Assembly (NCBI GenBank): GCA_963576735.1
Contig: OY755197.1
Coordinates: 9,746,501-9,810,500 of the forward strand
DNA from: Bedellia somnulentella
Lineage: Eukaryota; Arthropoda; Insecta; Lepidoptera; Bedelliidae
Length of the DNA: 64,000 nt
Direction: 5' to 3'
Part shown: one piece after another, positions 1-10,394 of the stretch
Position numbering within the stretch: the first letter of the stretch is position 1
How the letters are laid out: each line of letters starts with the position of its first letter
The notes under the pieces: generated by a model
Told to the model about the DNA's origin: nothing
Databases searched by the model: none
Seen by the model: the letters and a program-made list of their open reading frames with translations, nothing else
Program-made: the position numbers and the translations under genes

Positions 1-311
1 TTCATATATATATAAGAAATATTATTTAAATTACATATAAATTTTATTATTAACCTCATATATTTTTTTCTACATATATGAGGTTATTATATATATATAT
101 ATATATTTATATGGACATTATATACTTTCATTATTATGTGTACATATATCTATTTACATTTATTTAAGTATATAAACATTAGTTAACTCTACAAAACAAA
201 AAAGGTTTGTTAGTAAATTGGTGAAAACTAAAGGCTTCGAAATGTATACATTTTATTTAATATTATTATTTTTTGTAAAAGCTGTTGTTTTCCATAAATA
301 AATAAATAAAT

Positions 312-975
312 ATAACAGAAATGTCAAAAATACGAATATTTGATCGTGCGAGGGAGAAAGAAATAAATTTTAATATAGGTTAGAAGATATAAGTATGTCT
401 ATTATCGTTCTCGTTGTGCAGAGTTGACCCTCAGATTTATAAATTAGATAGTGCCTTAGGCACTTTTGGAAGTAGATTTGCAGAATAATTAATGATGTTA
501 AGTGAGAAAATATTGTAATATAAAAATGTTTGGTGATGATGATAAATCTCTACATCCGGCCATATCTGCCAGAAATCACTTCCAAAATACCAAAACCCTT
601 AGTTACCTCGTATGACACCCTAAGGAATGAATGAATAAACAATTGCTATAACTTACAACTAACAATAACTAACTAACTGTAGAATTCTTCAATACTTTTC
701 TTATTCAGTCGATATATAATTCTAAAAAGAACTGTACTACCATCAGTCAACAACTTTTTGACTGTTGTAATTTTTATTCTGTACAAAATATAACAGAATA
801 CCGGTAAAAAACTATAAATTTATAAATTAAGAGACTTAGACTCTCGTCCTTTTGGAAGGACCAGAGGGTCAACTCGCACATCGAGAACGAAAATTATCAT
901 CCGCAATACCCATTTTAACATTTATTTCTTTCTCCCTCACACGGTCGAATATTCGTATTTTGACATTTTGATATT
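312..975. mobile_element. element with about 120-bp inverted ends, plus an extra solo end at 1073-1200
   Basis: The block from 312 to 432 (GAAATGTCAAAAATACGAAT .. GTTGACCCTC) is repeated inverted at about 843-970 and again directly at 1073-1197. It looks like a MITE/foldback element and a second end fragment. Confidence 0.6.
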
Positions 976-1072
976 TATAGAACTATATAAAAATTGACGC
1001 TTTCTCTTCGATGAAACCAATGAAAACTACGGAGGTATCGTTGGATTCGTTGAATATCACAATGTATTCTCA

Positions 1073-1200
1073 TATAACAGAAATGTCAAAAATACGAATA
1101 TTCGATAGTGCGAGGGAGAAAGAAATAAATTTTAATATAGGTTAAAAGATATAAGTATGTCTATTATCGTTCTCGATGTGCAGAGGAGTTGATCCCCAGG
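1073..1200 (+). repeat. solo end of the 312-975 element
   Basis: Direct repeat of 312-432, differing at few positions. Confidence 0.65.
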
Positions 1201-1433
1201 TCTTTACCAGTCATGATCAGTGGGGGGTGTTTGGGGGGAGGGATAGTGCTTTTTGGAGGCGGAGGCGGCTCGGCATATGGTGTTGGATTATCGTCATCCT
1301 TGTCCGCCTCATTAAGAACGATAGGGATGTCGTTGTTGCAATTTTGATCGTGGCGAAAGGAACATAAGATAGAGCACTTGAGCCCTGGCCTTTCTGCAAG
1401 TGGACGAATCTAAGCAACCTTTCTTTTATTGAC
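1200..1433. other. no feature recognised
   Basis: Short G-rich stretch (GGGGGGTGTTTGGGGGGAGG near 1221). The short open frames on both strands have no recognisable protein. Confidence 0.4.
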
Positions 1434-1840
1434 GACGGCGGTGGCTGAGTGGATAGGTGACTTGCTTCTCGGTCCCGAGGTTGCAGGTTCGATCCCCGCT
1501 GAAATCAACATTTATGTGTCGAGCATAAATGATTGTTTCTTAGTCTCGGATGTTATTTATTTGTGTATGAAATATATTTTGATCTGTGTTTAATATGTCC
1601 ATAACATTTATATGCAAACCATAATTTTCAGCAGGGTCTGAGGAACGGGCTCTGCATATATTATAATAGGCATTAGACCCTGTTTGCTGGTCTCGCATCC
1701 CCAGTCACTCGGGTTCTTTTCAACCCTTGACCGTTATTGTAGTTGGTGGTAAGCCCTCCACAAATGCAATATCAGTAGTTAGGGGGAAGCGAGCAAGGTT
1801 CACTTTGACCGTTACTGCTGATTTGACTAATGCAAAATAA
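1434..1840 (+). repeat. tRNA-derived SINE (fourth family) with Ser/Leu-like head
   Basis: Box A-like TGGCTGAGTGG and box B GGTTCGATCCC lie in a tRNA-like head (1441-1500). A unique body follows, ending near AATAAATAAATAAA. Single copy in this window. Confidence 0.6.
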
Positions 1841-1875
1841 ATAAATAAATAAATAAAAAAAAATAAAAAAAAAAT

Positions 1876-2027
1876 AAGATGGTAGACATAAAGTATCGTT
1901 GGTGATGGATCTCCAACCACATCTCCCGAAAACCACTTAAAAAGCCCCATACCCTTAGTCACCTCTTATGACACCTGTGGTTAGAAAGGGGTAATGACAT
2001 TCTTAGCCGGCATGCGGCAGTACACGG
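1876..2027 (-). mobile_element. SINE1 copy, tail truncated
   Basis: GATGGTAGACATAAAGTATC through CTTAGCCGGC. Confidence 0.75.
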
Positions 2028-2435
2028 TATTACCTATCACTGCAGAGAATTGCCTATCTTTGACTTGCTATATCTTCTCAACCAAAAGACATAGTTTGCT
2101 CAGATTTCGTGAAATTGTAGCAAATATTTTTTATTCTGTATTAAAGTACTAACTTGAAAAACCCTTCGTTAATGTAGATTTTTGTAACAAACTGAATATG
2201 TGCTAAAGTTTCGCAGTTTTTCGAACACCGAAGGGGCAGCAAAAGGGCTTCAGGGTTGAAAACTTGGATATTAAGTACTCTGAAGGGACCACAACATAAA
2301 AAAAAAACGTAGTAACATGCGCGTATGCTATGCATATTTTTTATGAGGATATTGACCGATCTAAAATGTTATAATGCATTTTTATTCTGTGTTTGTTTTT
2401 TGAAGTTTGATTGTGTTTTCAAGTTTATTTATTTA

Positions 2436-2684
2436 TACATACATACATAGATATACTCACGGCCGTAAATCCCAAAAAGGGGTAGCCAGAGCTTCAGAGC
2501 TAGAAACTCCTCAGCCGCATTTGGAAGTTTATAGGGGAGAAGATGGAAAAAATAAAGTATCGTTAGTGATGGGTCCCCAACCGCATCGCCCAAAAACCAC
2601 TTAAAAAGCCCCACACCCTTAGTCGCCTCATACGACACCCTCGGGTAGAAAGGGGTAGTGATATTCTAAGCCGGCACTACACGG
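2436..2684 (-). mobile_element. SINE1 copy, full length
   Basis: Subfamily with CCCAAAAAGGGGTAGCCAGA and AATAAAGTATCGTTAGTGAT. Confidence 0.85.
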
Positions 2685-2992
2685 CATTTATTTATTTATT
2701 TGTTGTGAATTATAGTTTTTACAGGTAGTCACTTAATAAAATTATAACATTAACTATAATAATAAAGAAATCGCAGTAAGGAACCTAATATTATCACATG
2801 TTTGTCTTCATTTCATTACTTTGTAAATGTTTAAATAAATATGTTCGGACGTATGACGCAGACCAAGTTAGCCCCAAAGTAAGTACAATGAATTGTGGTA
2901 TGGAATGACTAACTCAACGATATATTTAATATAATATAATACACATATTAATAACATCCAAGACTAAAAACATCATTTTTTTTCATCACATA

Positions 2993-3030
2993 AATTTTGC
3001 CCTCAGCTGGATTCGAACCCGCGACCTCCG
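2993..3030 (-). repeat. tRNA-like SINE head remnant
   Basis: CTGGATTCGAACCCGCGACC is a T-arm/B-box in inverse, next to the ATCGAT cluster. Confidence 0.4.
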
Positions 3031-3036
3031 GACTAG

Positions 3037-3242
3037 TGTTGCCAGATAATCGATTATGGTTAATCGATTATGTTCACCCAAAATAATCTAAAAATCGATA
3101 GGAATATCGATACTATCGATTATATCGATGCCTAGATATTAATGTTATGATATGACAATATAATCAATTATAAACAATAAATCGATTATAATTATCTGAG
3201 TTGGCAATACTATCGATTTAATCGATTAATACCGATCGATAA
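3037..3242. repeat. cluster of ten ATCGAT palindromes
   Basis: ATCGAT occurs at 3049, 3063, 3094, 3106, 3115, 3124, 3181, 3212, 3221 and 3235. The left flank is ACTAGTGTTGCCAGAT; the block TTGCCA..AGATAAT is repeated inverted on the right. Related ends occur near 17085-17125. Confidence 0.85.
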
Positions 3243-3394
3243 ACCATATTCAATTTATCTTAAAAATATTTGGAAAATGTTTGCTGCAATATGGATTTGT
3301 AAGTTCAAGACATACATTTAAATGTAAATTTAACCCGAAGCCAAAACCTTGCCTATATCCTGGTACCATGGATATATTAATATAGAGGACTGAA

Positions 3395-3535
3395 AACTGC
3401 TGGGCCAGCACGAGCGCAATTTTATCGGCACGATAACGGTTAGAATGAGATGGCAGTATACGATACTAAGTTAGTGCGTAAGAGATGGCTGCTTTATCCC
3501 ACGCGATAACTAGTTTAAACACGGCTCGATGTCCT
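3395..3535 (+). repeat. dispersed repeat R5, copy 1
   Basis: CACGAGCGCAATTTTATCGG, GATAACGGTTAGAATGAGAT, GGCTGCTTTATCCCACGCGA. Further copies at 46640, 48735 and 54890; function unknown. Confidence 0.7.
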
Positions 3536-3709
3536 AAACAAGTATGGCTAAATAGATCGCTGAATTTCAGTCTAACCAGGGGGAGGGATCCTAAAAAGCT
3601 AAAAATAAATACTTATATTCACATACATACACTTACGGATGTTAATCTGATAAGGGGTAGCAGACGTATGACACTCATGAGCAATTTATTTTAGAGCAAA
3701 GTTATGATA

Positions 3710-3820
3710 TATACATACATACATACATATACTCACGGCTATAAATCCCTTAACGGGGTAGCCAGAGCTTTGGAATGAGAAATTCCTCAGCCACTTTTGG
3801 AAGTTGATTGGGGAAAAGAT
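3710..3820 (-). mobile_element. SINE1 copy, tail half, split by the LINE
   Basis: Stops at GGGGAAAAGAT where the 3821-9436 LINE begins; continues at 9437. Confidence 0.85.
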
Positions 3821-4235
3821 AATAATAATCGTTTATTACCAATTGAAATTTTACAAATACATAATACCAGCGGCCCCACACTAGGCAAGCCTGTATCGTG
3901 GGTACCAAATACAAATAACAATTCCAATTTTACAAAGTGAATTAAATTATAATACATTGATAAAATATAATTGAAAATTTATAGAATCTAATACTTATTA
4001 AAATATACACTTAATCCATTTAACTTAACACTAAATACAAACAAAATCATAACATTATGCAAATAAATAATAATTAATGATAATGTAGTAATTGCAAATT
4101 ATTATTATGAACAATTATATCAATAAAAACTTCAATTTATTAATTATTTATTCAAAATGTCTACAACACTCTGAAAAGTACAATTGTAATATTAAAAAGA
4201 TTCTTATTTTTACTTTTATATTCTGAAATATAACT

Positions 4236-4368
4236 GTGTGAGTAGGTGTGTGTGTGAGTCTGTGTATGAGTGTGAGAGCGGGTGTATGTGTGAGAGCGGG
4301 TGTATGTGTGAGAGCGGGTGTATGTGTGTGTGTGGGTATGTGTGTGTGGGTATGTGTGTGGGTATGTA

Positions 4369-4399
<31 letters not shown>

Positions 4400-4428
4400 A
4401 TGCGTGTATGCGTGTGAATGTGGGTGTA
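4236..4428. repeat. GT-rich microsatellite with an 18-bp minisatellite core, in the LINE 3' UTR
   Basis: About 190 bp of GT/GTAT repeats. Inside it are three tandem copies of the 18-mer GTGAGAGCGGGTGTATGT (about 4270-4323). All frames through it are open but low complexity. Confidence 0.9.
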
Positions 4429-4465
4429 AATAAGTGATTTATTAAGTTTAAGTGTCTCAACATTT

Positions 4466-7411
4466 TCAAGATACAATTCGAATCAAATTTTCAATTTTTG
4501 AATAATTCATAGTCATGAGCCAATTTTTCACCTTTATTTTTACCTCCCTCTTTGTACAATCTCGTATATCATTAATTTTTAATATTTCATTGTACAAATG
4601 GGGGTGCATAAATGATGGGAACCGTTGCGCGAAAGTTGTCCTACATAATGTTGTCGGCAGTCTAGGAGTTCTCTGTAAAAGAGAGCGTTCAGTAGAAGGT
4701 GTTAAACACTTTTTATGCTCTCGAAGAATAGACCTCATGACAAACAACCCTCGCACACTGAGCACCCCACATTCATCGTATAGCTTTGTGGTTGAGTATC
4801 TAAAGTTCTTTTTGGACATAACCTTTAAAACTGAACGTTGAGCTCTTTCAATTTCCAACATGGTAGTAATAGGGGCACCACCCCAAACTGGAAGACAGTA
4901 AGTGATCAGTGATTCACAAATGGCCGTATAGATTTGTTTAAGTAATTCAATGTCGGCCGAGTTGCGGAGTAATTTCATGATATTGATAACCTTTCTTATT
5001 CTGCCTGAGAGTGTATGAATATGACTCTTAAAGTTCAAGTTGTGGTCAATTGTAACTCCCAGGTATTTTGTGACAGTTACGCAAGCAAGAGTAGGACACT
5101 GGCAAGGGACAAGGTTTGCAGGGAAGCATGTGTGTATCTTGAGTGTGGTTCGAGGCGGAGCTGATGCCCTCGTTTTGTGAAAACACATTAAATTCGTTTT
5201 TTCGCTGTTTAAAGTTAACAAATTACGAGAAAGCCAGCCCACCACGGAGACCATACCCTCCTCCACATTCTGCAACACATCATTCCACGATGATCCACTG
5301 AAGATAATTGCAGTGTCATCTGCATAACAGAATATGCGAGCGTCTTTAAGTGGGAGAGTCGATATGTCGTTCATGTAGAGTAGGAAGAGGGTAGGACCCA
5401 AGATGCTACCCTGAGGCACTCCGAAATCAACACGGCAAGAGTCGCTTATCACCTGGTCAACCTTTAATAGCTGATTTCTATTTGACAGATAGCTTTCAAA
5501 CCAATTGAGTGCTAAGCCTCGGACACCTGACAACTCGAGTTTACTTAAGGTAATGGATTTAGAAACAGTGTCAAATGCTTTTGATTTGTCAATGAAGACA
5601 CCAGCACAAGCCTTTCCTTGATCTAACATGAATGAAATATGGTCCACCAGCTCGCAGACAGCATCCTCAGTCGACCTCCCCCGCCGAAAACCGTACTGTC
5701 CAGAAAAAAGTAAATTATTATTCTCCAGAAAATTTATCAACTGCTTGTTTACTATTTTCTCTAGAAGTTTCGATAAGGATGAGAGCAGAGTGATAGAGCG
5801 GAAATTTGATGGAATTTTCTTAGAGCCACCTTTATGGACAGGTGTTATAACACCCGTTTTCCAAATTTCGGGGAATACACCGCTCGACAAGCTAAGATTA
5901 AATACGTGGCTGAGAGGAGTAGCAATGTGATTTTTGATTTGCTTGAGAAGATCATTAGATATTTTGTCTAATCCCGGCGCGCTATGGGATGGAAGCATCT
6001 CTATCAGCGACCTAACCTCCATCTCGTCGGTTGGGTGCAAAAACATTGACCTTACTGATTCGTGAGCCACGGTTGACTTCGAAGCAAGTGAGTCTTCTGT
6101 TTCACCGGTTTTCGACAAGATAGCTTGTGACATATTTTTTCCTACACAAGAAAAGTATTGGTTACACGTATTTACCGAGGCTTTAGGATCAGGGTTGAGA
6201 GTGAGCAATTCAGAGTTAGGGACATTTGGAGAGTGAGAGTGGCAAATGCTTTTAATAGTACCCCATAGTTTCTTCGGTATAGACCGGTTTTTTTCCAATT
6301 CTGATCTTTCATAGTTGTGTTTAAGGGAGTGGAGGAGATTGACACAATAGTTCCTGTAACGTATGTAAATGGTCCTAGCTATGGCATTGCGGGGTTGCCT
6401 TAGAACTTTCTGGTGAAGGGCGTCTCGATTTTTCATGCATCGTATGATTCCGGGGGTGATCCAAGGCTTGAGATTAAATTTTGAGCGACTTATTTTTATC
6501 AGTTTGGTATTATTAGATATGGTAGAAGTAATTATTTCACTAAGTGATTGAGCAGCCTCTTCAGTGGATGTAGAATTTAGTACTTTAGTCCAGTCTTTTT
6601 CTCGCATTTCCACTTCTACTTTGGCGTTATCGATTTTGAGTATCGTACGTTTGCGATTGGGCTCAAGAGATATTTGCTCAACACCGGCCATAGCAAGAGC
6701 ATGATCTGTTAGACTACTCTGGCAAACAACACCAACTGCACGAGAATTCGGGGTAACAAAAATATGATCTAAGCAGGCGTTCATTCTAGTTGGTTTTGTT
6801 ATGGCCGGGATAAAACCACATTCAGCCATCACACAAAGATACTCGGACAGTTTATTTTTATTGAAGTCAGATAATATATCAATGTTTATGTCACCAGCCA
6901 TGATCGCAAGACGCTTGTTAGGAAAAGTGTTGACTTCTTCACTAAGGCAATGAAAAAAGTGTTGGGGATCTTTAAAGGAAGGAGAACGATAGATTGCAAA
7001 AATGGTAGCTTGATTTTGTACATCAACAATGAGGCAGTTGGCTTGAGGCCAATCAGGTTCGCGTATTGAGACATTCAGGTGAGACTTTACGTAGACCACT
7101 ACCCCGCCCGACTTATTTATGATGATAGAGCTCTTATATGCTGTATAACCATCTAAACAACCCACGATTGTTCTATCATTGAGCCAGCATTCTGTGAGTA
7201 TGATAACCTCGAAGTCAATATTGAGCCGTTTCAGTAAAACAACGAAATCATCAAAATTCTTTTCAATGCTACGTATATTTAAAGTTAGTACTTTTAATTG
7301 ATACTTAGAGCTTAATATGTTCTCACAATTCTCCGGGGCAATTATGTTATGACATTCAATTTCAAAAGCTTTGTCTAACTCAGTGGCTGAATAAGGAATT
7401 GTAGTCGCCAT
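4466..7411 (-). CDS. LINE ORF2: apurinic-type endonuclease and reverse transcriptase
   Basis: Intact 981-residue pol of the LINE. N-terminal exonuclease/endonuclease/phosphatase domain: LTLNIRS with Asn45, ILTECWL with catalytic Glu74, GDINIDIL, SLTDHALA. The reverse transcriptase follows: ITPVHKGG, FRSITLLSSLSKLLEK, QYGFRRGRST, AFDTV, GVPQGSILGPTLFLLYMNDI and the catalytic YADD at about residue 695. The C terminus ends with the conserved LITYCLPVWGG block. No in-frame stop or frameshift. The upstream frame is open without ATG to about 7615, so ATG 7411 is the first possible start. A 220-residue overlapping frame stops in TAATG exactly at this ATG; I regard that frame as non-coding. Confidence 0.92.
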   Translation of the reverse strand: MATTIPYSATELDKAFEIECHNIIAPENCENILSSKYQLKVLTLNIRSIEKNFDDFVVLLKRLNIDFEVIILTECWLNDRTIVGCLDGYTAYKSSIIINKSGGVVVYVKSHLNVSIREPDWPQANCLIVDVQNQATIFAIYRSPSFKDPQHFFHCLSEEVNTFPNKRLAIMAGDINIDILSDFNKNKLSEYLCVMAECGFIPAITKPTRMNACLDHIFVTPNSRAVGVVCQSSLTDHALAMAGVEQISLEPNRKRTILKIDNAKVEVEMREKDWTKVLNSTSTEEAAQSLSEIITSTISNNTKLIKISRSKFNLKPWITPGIIRCMKNRDALHQKVLRQPRNAIARTIYIRYRNYCVNLLHSLKHNYERSELEKNRSIPKKLWGTIKSICHSHSPNVPNSELLTLNPDPKASVNTCNQYFSCVGKNMSQAILSKTGETEDSLASKSTVAHESVRSMFLHPTDEMEVRSLIEMLPSHSAPGLDKISNDLLKQIKNHIATPLSHVFNLSLSSGVFPEIWKTGVITPVHKGGSKKIPSNFRSITLLSSLSKLLEKIVNKQLINFLENNNLLFSGQYGFRRGRSTEDAVCELVDHISFMLDQGKACAGVFIDKSKAFDTVSKSITLSKLELSGVRGLALNWFESYLSNRNQLLKVDQVISDSCRVDFGVPQGSILGPTLFLLYMNDISTLPLKDARIFCYADDTAIIFSGSSWNDVLQNVEEGMVSVVGWLSRNLLTLNSEKTNLMCFHKTRASAPPRTTLKIHTCFPANLVPCQCPTLACVTVTKYLGVTIDHNLNFKSHIHTLSGRIRKVINIMKLLRNSADIELLKQIYTAICESLITYCLPVWGGAPITTMLEIERAQRSVLKVMSKKNFRYSTTKLYDECGVLSVRGLFVMRSILREHKKCLTPSTERSLLQRTPRLPTTLCRTTFAQRFPSFMHPHLYNEILKINDIRDCTKREVKIKVKNWLMTMNYSKIENLIRIVS

Positions 7412-7738
7412 TAAGGTGGATCGGAGAGCAAAACTATGGTATGGTTTTGAACGAATGTGAGAACATTTACCAATATAATTTGTAAGATTAATTGTAGCTC
7501 GAGAATACCTATCGACAGTAGCAGTCGAATGTTGAGAACGAGTGTGTGTGGTTTGTGTATTTGAGTTGGAGTAGTAGATATATGAGAGTTTGTGTAAAAT
7601 GGTAGTAATTTAAAACAAATATTTAACCTTAAAGACATCATTTCGAGAACAGCATGCAGAATATAAAGATAAATGTAGCTATCCACATATATAAAGCAGG
7701 AATATCCAGTTAAACGACTTAAACTAACACCAAGATCA

Positions 7739-8878
7739 TCAATCCTGTACGTTATAGCTTTCTCTCGAGTCTTGGGGTCCAATCGAATGGTTGCTAGAGA
7801 TGGTCTGTTCAGAATAAGAACTAAGTGGTGATTTTTGTGCAGTAGAAGTTCCATCTTTGTTCGTACTAGGTAAATTGGAGAGATCATCCCTAAGCTTGAT
7901 TTGAATTGAGGGTTTACCTTCAGCCTGTCGCACAAATATTCGTCCGTTATTGACCCACACAAATCGATAACCAATGGATCTTGCATGGATTCTGGCTTCA
8001 CGAAATAATTGACGTTTGTTAAATGTGAGGCGTTCATTAATAAAAATTTTGATACTTGAACCTGGGATGTCAATATCTGTGGTTGAAAAGTTTCGTCGAT
8101 GCTTAATTGCTTTCACCAATTCGTCACGGTGTACTTTTCTAAGCAAACGAACTACGATTGGGCGTTGAACATCGTGAGCCGGAGATTGTGCAGTAGGTCG
8201 TGTGTTTGAGGTACGACGGGGACCAACTCTGGAAATAGTATCGACGTCACGCTCTGTTATTTCTACTCCCAGCTTTTTTGCAATAAGCAGCGTCGTGTGA
8301 TGGAGGTTTTCATTTGGGAATTCTGGAATACCAATAATTTCTACTTCATTTTTTAAATTCGTTTGCTGTAGTTCATATAATTCTTGAGTCAAAGAAAACA
8401 CGTTGGCTTGCAAGTCAGCTATCTGTTTATTCTTTTCGTCCTCAACAGACTTCAGTTTGGTTTCGGCTTGCTCTAATCTTAGAAGTACAGCTTTCATGCA
8501 TGTCTGTTGTTCGGCCATGAAATTAATTGCGGTAGAGACGCGCTCGTTTAGAGAGCTAAATTCTTTAGACAGGCTTCTTAATTCTAACTTAACATCTTCA
8601 AAGTCATTCGAAGATTGATCTGTTGATATTGCTTTTAGGCGATTTCGAATGGTAACATTTGTCACTTCAGCTGTTAGTCGTGTAGGTGTAGAGCTGTTGT
8701 CGCCACCTTTCTTCGCAGAACAAGTACAATCAGGGCATATCCATAATTTTTGTTCCGATTTGGTTAATGAGGTGCTTACTCCTACGCATTCGAAATGAAA
8801 CGGTCGGCCGCATCCAGTGAGAGTGCATTGTACATATTTAGTGCCAGTAATGTTAGCCGGACACGCCGCACACTTCAT
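7739..8878 (-). CDS. LINE ORF1: PHD finger, coiled coil, FP25K-like nucleic-acid-binding protein
   Basis: Intact 379-residue ORF1 of the LINE. Residues 3-51 form a C4HC3 PHD-type zinc finger (Cys3, 6, 18, 23, His28, Cys31, 48, 51). Residues about 85-185 are heptad-rich coiled coil (for example LRLEQAETKLKSVEDEKNKQ). From about 185, NEVEIIGIPEFPNENL through GYRFVWVNNGRIFVRQ matches the baculovirus-FP-like domain found in CR1-group ORF1 proteins. The family role is binding of the LINE RNA into a ribonucleoprotein particle. Start chosen at the first ATG, which leads directly into the zinc finger. No stop or frameshift is seen. ORF2 begins 328 nt downstream. Confidence 0.88.
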   Translation of the reverse strand: MKCAACPANITGTKYVQCTLTGCGRPFHFECVGVSTSLTKSEQKLWICPDCTCSAKKGGDNSSTPTRLTAEVTNVTIRNRLKAISTDQSSNDFEDVKLELRSLSKEFSSLNERVSTAINFMAEQQTCMKAVLLRLEQAETKLKSVEDEKNKQIADLQANVFSLTQELYELQQTNLKNEVEIIGIPEFPNENLHHTTLLIAKKLGVEITERDVDTISRVGPRRTSNTRPTAQSPAHDVQRPIVVRLLRKVHRDELVKAIKHRRNFSTTDIDIPGSSIKIFINERLTFNKRQLFREARIHARSIGYRFVWVNNGRIFVRQAEGKPSIQIKLRDDLSNLPSTNKDGTSTAQKSPLSSYSEQTISSNHSIGPQDSRESYNVQD

Positions 8879-9370
8879 GATACGTGAGCAGAAGTTAGTG
8901 TTATATAGTTAGTATAGTTGGAATCGTACTAACTTTTACTTTGTGCGTGGGCAACACTGCGTTTCAAGTAACCTGAACGCACCCAAATTTCTTAGGTTGG
9001 CAGCAGTGTAAAGATCGGAAGCAGTGATTTGACGTCTGTCAATTGCGCATGCGCAGTCCACAAACAGCTGATTCTTAGCAGTAATTGGTTACAGGTATCG
9101 CGATGTAATTAATAACCAACCAATTGTTGATGTTTATTACTGAGTAGGTGAAGATTAACAACAATTTCAAAGTAACGGTTGCTGATTTATCTACCTTTAA
9201 TCGCAATTCTTGTCTCCAAATCAATGATGTTGCTTCGGTGACGATTCGTATGCGCCGGCTTAAGGATTGATTCAGGTTTGTGTGCACTTTATTTCACTGT
9301 GTATTACGTTCTTTAATATATTACTGAATTATTTGTAAGGATTGCAAGATAAACAGTGTTTACTTAATGA

Positions 9371-9430
9371 AAGCGGAAGCGGAAAAAAAAAAAAAAAAAG
9401 AAAAAAAAAAAAACAAAAAAAAAAAAAAAA
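9371..9430. repeat. A-rich tract at the LINE 5' boundary
   Basis: Sixty bases almost entirely A, next to the inferred 5' end of the minus-strand LINE. Confidence 0.85.
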
Positions 9431-9436
9431 GCTGGT

Positions 9437-9588
9437 AAAAAGATGGTAATAATAAATGATTTTGGTGACGGGTCTCCAACCACATCGCCCAAAAATCACT
9501 TAAAAAGCCCCTAGACCCTTAGTCGCCTCTTACGATCACCCACGGGTAGAAATAGGGTAGTGTTATTCTAAGCCGACACTACGCGGCA
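9437..9588 (-). mobile_element. SINE1 copy, head half, split by the LINE
   Basis: Resumes at AAAAAGATGGTAATAATAAA and runs to GCCGACACTACGCGGC. Confidence 0.85.
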
Positions 9589-9713
9589 CTATGCTATATA
9601 CACTATGACATATCTCTCTGTAAAACGTATGGAATCTAGTATATTTAGAAATAACAACAAACCAACACGACTGTAATTTCTAACTTTCAACACTTCTAGT
9701 ATAATTTTCAAAC

Positions 9714-9868
9714 ATGCATGTATACATTCACGGCCAATAATCTAAGAAAGGAATAGCCAGAGCTTCAGAGCTAGAAACTCCTCAGACACATTTGGAAATA
9801 AATGGTCGAAATAAAGTATCCTTGGTGATGGGTCTCCAACCGCATCGTCCGGAAACCATTAAAAAAAT
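9714..9868 (-). mobile_element. SINE1 copy, diverged, head truncated
   Basis: TTCACGGCCAATAATCTAAG .. CCAACCGCATCGTCCGG. Confidence 0.7.
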
Positions 9869-10110
9869 ATTATTTTATGACTTATTTTCATGGTATGTAA
9901 ATATAGGTAAATAATTATAACCACAAAGTCACGTGTGACAAGCGTGTTCACTTGTAAATGAATCATATGTTAAAAATGTTATCATTAAACAAAAACAACT
10001 ATTCTAGACAATTGTTTTTATTTCAGTTGGGTTCTGTAATAATCTGTTCGTTCTCAATAGTATTGCATTCAATAAATATGTATGCTTTACAGTATTGTTT
10101 CGTACTTTTA

Positions 10111-10248
10111 CGCCCGATTTCTGAATTGAGAATTCCAGCTGAGAACCACTTAAGTATCGTTCTGTCGCATTGAAATTTTAACAACTGAATGAGACAAAAC
10201 GATACTTAAGTCGTTCTCAGCTTGAACACACAGTTCAGAAATCGGGCG
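10111..10248. mobile_element. 138-bp foldback MITE, copy 1
   Basis: Ends CGCCCGATTTCTGAATTGAG and its inverse pair to form a nearly complete hairpin (arms about 55 bp, including ACTTAAGTATCGTT). The same element recurs at 31513 and 52398. Confidence 0.85.
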
Positions 10249-10394
10249 TTAATCAGTATAAATGATACTGATTAAAAGTACAAAACAATTTTAATTATCT
10301 ATTTATTATAAAGAAAAAATACATTATACAATGATTATACAGTGGTCACTTAATCCTCTTCTAAGGTTTAATTGTGACTACCGTCCCCCGCTCT

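Larger units (their letters stand above)
3821..9436 (-). mobile_element. CR1/Daphne-like non-LTR retrotransposon (LINE), apparently full length
   Basis: Roughly 5.6-kb LINE reading on the minus strand. It has ORF1 (PHD finger plus FP25K-like domain), ORF2 (endonuclease plus reverse transcriptase), and a long 3' UTR holding a GT microsatellite. Its 3' end is AATAAACG followed by ATT repeats. It interrupts a SINE1 copy: the SINE stops at AAAAGAT (3814-3820) and resumes at AAAAGAT (9438-9444), then continues collinearly. The 5' end on the minus strand is T-rich and its exact base is uncertain. Clade is inferred from ORF1 architecture, ORF2 motifs and the ATT-type tail. Confidence 0.85.

Noticed and set aside
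3485..3694. Small protein at 3485-3694 (+)
   Set aside because: Lies in dispersed repeat R5, which is broken differently in its other copies.
4161..4476. Open frames rich in His-Thr or Cys-Val over the GT repeat
   Set aside because: They are translations of a microsatellite; no coding signal.
7411..8073. A 220-residue open frame overlapping LINE ORF1 and reaching ORF2
   Set aside because: Its first half is the shifted frame of ORF1 and its second half has no recognisable domain. Kept only as a note on TAATG.
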